Source: E44-bin88 sp034409905 (GTDB taxonomy: Bacteria; Chloroflexota; Dehalococcoidia; Dehalococcoidales; BS750m-G39). From it: DNA of 6,181 nt. The position numbers and the translations under genes are program-made. Where the stretch lies: NCBI GenBank assembly GCA_034409905.1, contig DAOUMR010000100.1, forward strand, positions 1 through 6,181, given 5' to 3'. The first letter of the stretch is position 1; every line of letters begins with the position of its first letter. The notes under the pieces were generated by a model. That model had not been told where the DNA came from. It was given only the letters and a program-made list of their open reading frames with translations, and made no database searches. Below, in pieces: positions 5,208 to 6,181 of this stretch.

Positions 5208-5717
5208 TTATTCCTGCTTCAGGGTCGGGGCTTCTTCCAGCACCTTATCGATAATGTCGCGGTGGGCTTTCTTATCCAGAGAGCGGTCGATGACCTTCTC
5301 CGCCGCCGTTACCGTTAGGTCGGCGAATTCCTTGCGCAGCTCGCTGACGGCCTCGTTGCGCTCCTGCTGAATCTCAGCCCGCGCCCGGGCGAGCAGGGTT
5401 TCGGCTTCCTGCCGGGCATGCGCCTGCGCCTCTTTCCTCACCTCTTCACCGGTTTTCATCGCCCGCGCCAGAACCTCTTCCCCTTCCCGGCCCGCGTCGG
5501 CAATCCTCTTGGCCGCTTCTTCCTCGGCGCGCTCCGCCTGCTGCTTAATCTGCTCCGTCTGCTCCATGCTCTCCTTAACCCGCCGCGAGCGCTCGTCGAG
5601 CATGCGCATTATGGGCTTATAAGCTACCAGGTAGAGCAGCCCGAAGAGGATAGCGACATTGACCAGCTGCGCTATCAACGTTGGCATATTTATGCCCAGG
5701 CTTTCCAGTCCTCCCAT
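5208..5717 (-). CDS. atpF: F-type ATP synthase subunit b (AtpF)
   Basis: Subunit b is the membrane-anchored peripheral stalk that holds F1 still against the rotor. The 169 residues show the standard plan: a short N-terminus, one membrane helix (about 13-33, TLIAQLVNVAILFGLLYLVAY) followed by KPIMRMLDERSRRV, a long charged alanine-, glutamate- and arginine-rich coiled coil (about 40-135), and the delta-binding C-terminus with FADLTVTAAEKVIDRSLD and a final amphipathic helix. No second b-like (b') gene is visible. The ATG at 5717 is preceded by AAAGGGGG about 12 bases upstream, within the last codons of the 102-residue gene, and only 3 bases separate that gene's TAA from the ATG. The gene normally in front of atpF in a complete operon is atpE; here it is not. 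Confidence 0.97.
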   Translation of the reverse strand: MGGLESLGINMPTLIAQLVNVAILFGLLYLVAYKPIMRMLDERSRRVKESMEQTEQIKQQAERAEEEAAKRIADAGREGEEVLARAMKTGEEVRKEAQAHARQEAETLLARARAEIQQERNEAVSELRKEFADLTVTAAEKVIDRSLDKKAHRDIIDKVLEEAPTLKQE

Positions 5718-5720
5718 TGC

Positions 5721-6029
5721 TTAAAAACCCCCTTTGTGTCTATAAGTTATTTCTTTTTGCAATCTCGCCTCAAGGGATGATAAACCTTGTTCCACCGGCT
5801 GCTCTGTTTCACCCGGCAGCACCGGCTGTTCTGTTTCCACAGATGGCTCTACCGCCTCCGGTTGCCCTATTGGCGCTGGTTCCGGCTGTTCCTGTTCTAC
5901 TATTGGTGGCTTATTTGGTTCTTCCGGTACATTTGCATCGCCAGCCATGGTGATGGCATATGCCAAACAAACAGACGCAAGAAGCACAATAATCTTTAAA
6001 CGGCTAATTTTTAACATAACATTTTTCAT
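5721..6029 (-). CDS. Hypothetical exported or membrane-anchored Pro/Glu/Gln-rich protein, 102 residues
   Basis: I do not recognise this protein. It has a basic N-terminus (MKNVMLKISRLK) and one hydrophobic segment (about 12-29, IIVLLASVCLAYAITMA) that fits a Sec signal peptide or signal anchor; AYA (23-25) and TMA (27-29) are possible cleavage sites, and the cysteine at 21 lacks a good lipobox. Residues 31-82 are low-complexity, rich in Pro, Glu and Gln, with a 9-residue tandem repeat: VETEQPVLP (64-72) and GETEQPVEQ (73-81). A charged helix-like end (LEARLQKEITYRHKGGF) follows. Such a layout suits a periplasmic or cell-surface linker. The ATG has AAGGA seven bases upstream. It is 3 bases from atpF, so it is probably co-translated with it, but no known ATP synthase subunit looks like this: it is neither subunit c nor a. 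GC falls from about 57% at the 3' end (69 of 120) to below 45% near the start. Confidence 0.8.
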   Translation of the reverse strand: MKNVMLKISRLKIIVLLASVCLAYAITMAGDANVPEEPNKPPIVEQEQPEPAPIGQPEAVEPSVETEQPVLPGETEQPVEQGLSSLEARLQKEITYRHKGGF

Positions 6030-6049
6030 GGTATTTCCTTTTCCAAATC

Positions 6050-6069
6050 AACGGTTAAATGATACCGTT
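6050..6069. repeat. Short inverted repeat upstream of the 102-residue gene
   Basis: AACGGT and ACCGTT are perfect 6-bp arms around an 8-base AT-rich spacer, 21 bases upstream of the ATG at 6029. It could be a small operator-like site or chance. No T-run follows, so it is not a terminator, and I could not place a convincing promoter in the 66-base gap 6030-6095, which otherwise holds only the ribosome site AAGGA. Confidence 0.3.
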
Positions 6070-6095
6070 TCCATTCATACTACTTGGTTCCCCCT

Positions 6096-6181
6096 TTAAT
6101 GCTGAACCTTCTGGATCCAGCTTTTATCATTCATTTCAAATACAACACTATCCTGATTTATCTTCACAATCCTTACCCCTG
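6096..6181 (-). CDS. C-terminal end of an unidentified protein, possibly secretion/pilus related, cut by the right edge
   Basis: One minus-strand frame is open from the right edge (first full codon at 6179) to a TAA at 6096, giving 27 residues. The other two frames stop within a few codons. The peptide reads GVRIVKINQDSVVFEMN and then DKSWIQKVQH. The pattern 'G-RI--I--DSVVFE--...W-Q-V' followed at once by the stop resembles the closing beta-hairpin of periplasmic C-terminal domains in type II secretion and pilus assembly proteins (GspB, GspC, PilP type). That is a weak resemblance over a very short stretch. It is clearly not AtpE, whose C-terminal end is a hydrophobic helix. It lies 66 bases before the exported 102-residue gene, on the same strand. 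Confidence 0.55.
   Translation of the reverse strand, partial: GVRIVKINQDSVVFEMNDKSWIQKVQH

Noticed and set aside
5721..6029. Divergent subunit c (AtpE) before atpF
   Set aside because: It has only one hydrophobic segment and a long Pro/Glu/Gln-rich polar region, and lacks the helical hairpin with a central carboxylate.

Overview
All credible genes in this window lie on the minus strand, so the biology reads from the right edge to the left edge. The backbone is the F1 and peripheral-stalk part of an F-type ATP synthase operon, in the order atpF (b), atpH (delta), atpA (alpha), atpG (gamma), atpD (beta, cut by the left edge). The gene order, the short gaps with strong Shine-Dalgarno sites overlapping upstream stop codons, and a small extra gene between atpG and atpD suggest a Dehalococcoidia-like member of the Chloroflexota. 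That placement rests on my memory of a similar small gene in Dehalococcoides atp operons and on the repeat families seen here; it is an inference. The atp genes are GC-rich: 77 of 120 bases are G or C in two atpA rows counted by hand.

Region by region, right to left. 6096-6181 is the tail of an unidentified protein whose ending resembles periplasmic secretion/pilus assembly proteins. 5721-6029 encodes a 102-residue exported or membrane-anchored protein rich in Pro, Glu and Gln; it stops 3 bases before atpF. 5208-5717 atpF, 4651-5193 atpH and 3125-4636 atpA follow with 14-base gaps. 2728-3124 holds no gene: it is a cluster of dispersed repeats (a 38-bp tandem duplication, palindromic units and hairpins) that begins right at the atpA stop codon. 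2383-2727 is a 12-cysteine DUF3795-type protein, followed after one base by an unrecognised 118-residue protein (2025-2381) that is much more AT-rich than its neighbours. Then come 1136-1993 atpG, 841-1116 a small winged-helix-like protein, and atpD from 831 to the left edge.

The delta and b subunits form the peripheral stalk, alpha and beta the catalytic hexamer, and gamma the rotor shaft. The membrane ring (c, atpE) and subunit a (atpB) are not in the window, and the gene just upstream of atpF is not atpE. Two departures from the usual layout deserve attention: a 1131-base intrusion between atpA and atpG, and a non-ATP-synthase gene pair in front of atpF. Nothing here amounts to a demonstrated new system; the best candidates for something undescribed are the exported 102-residue protein abutting atpF and the small protein between atpG and atpD.
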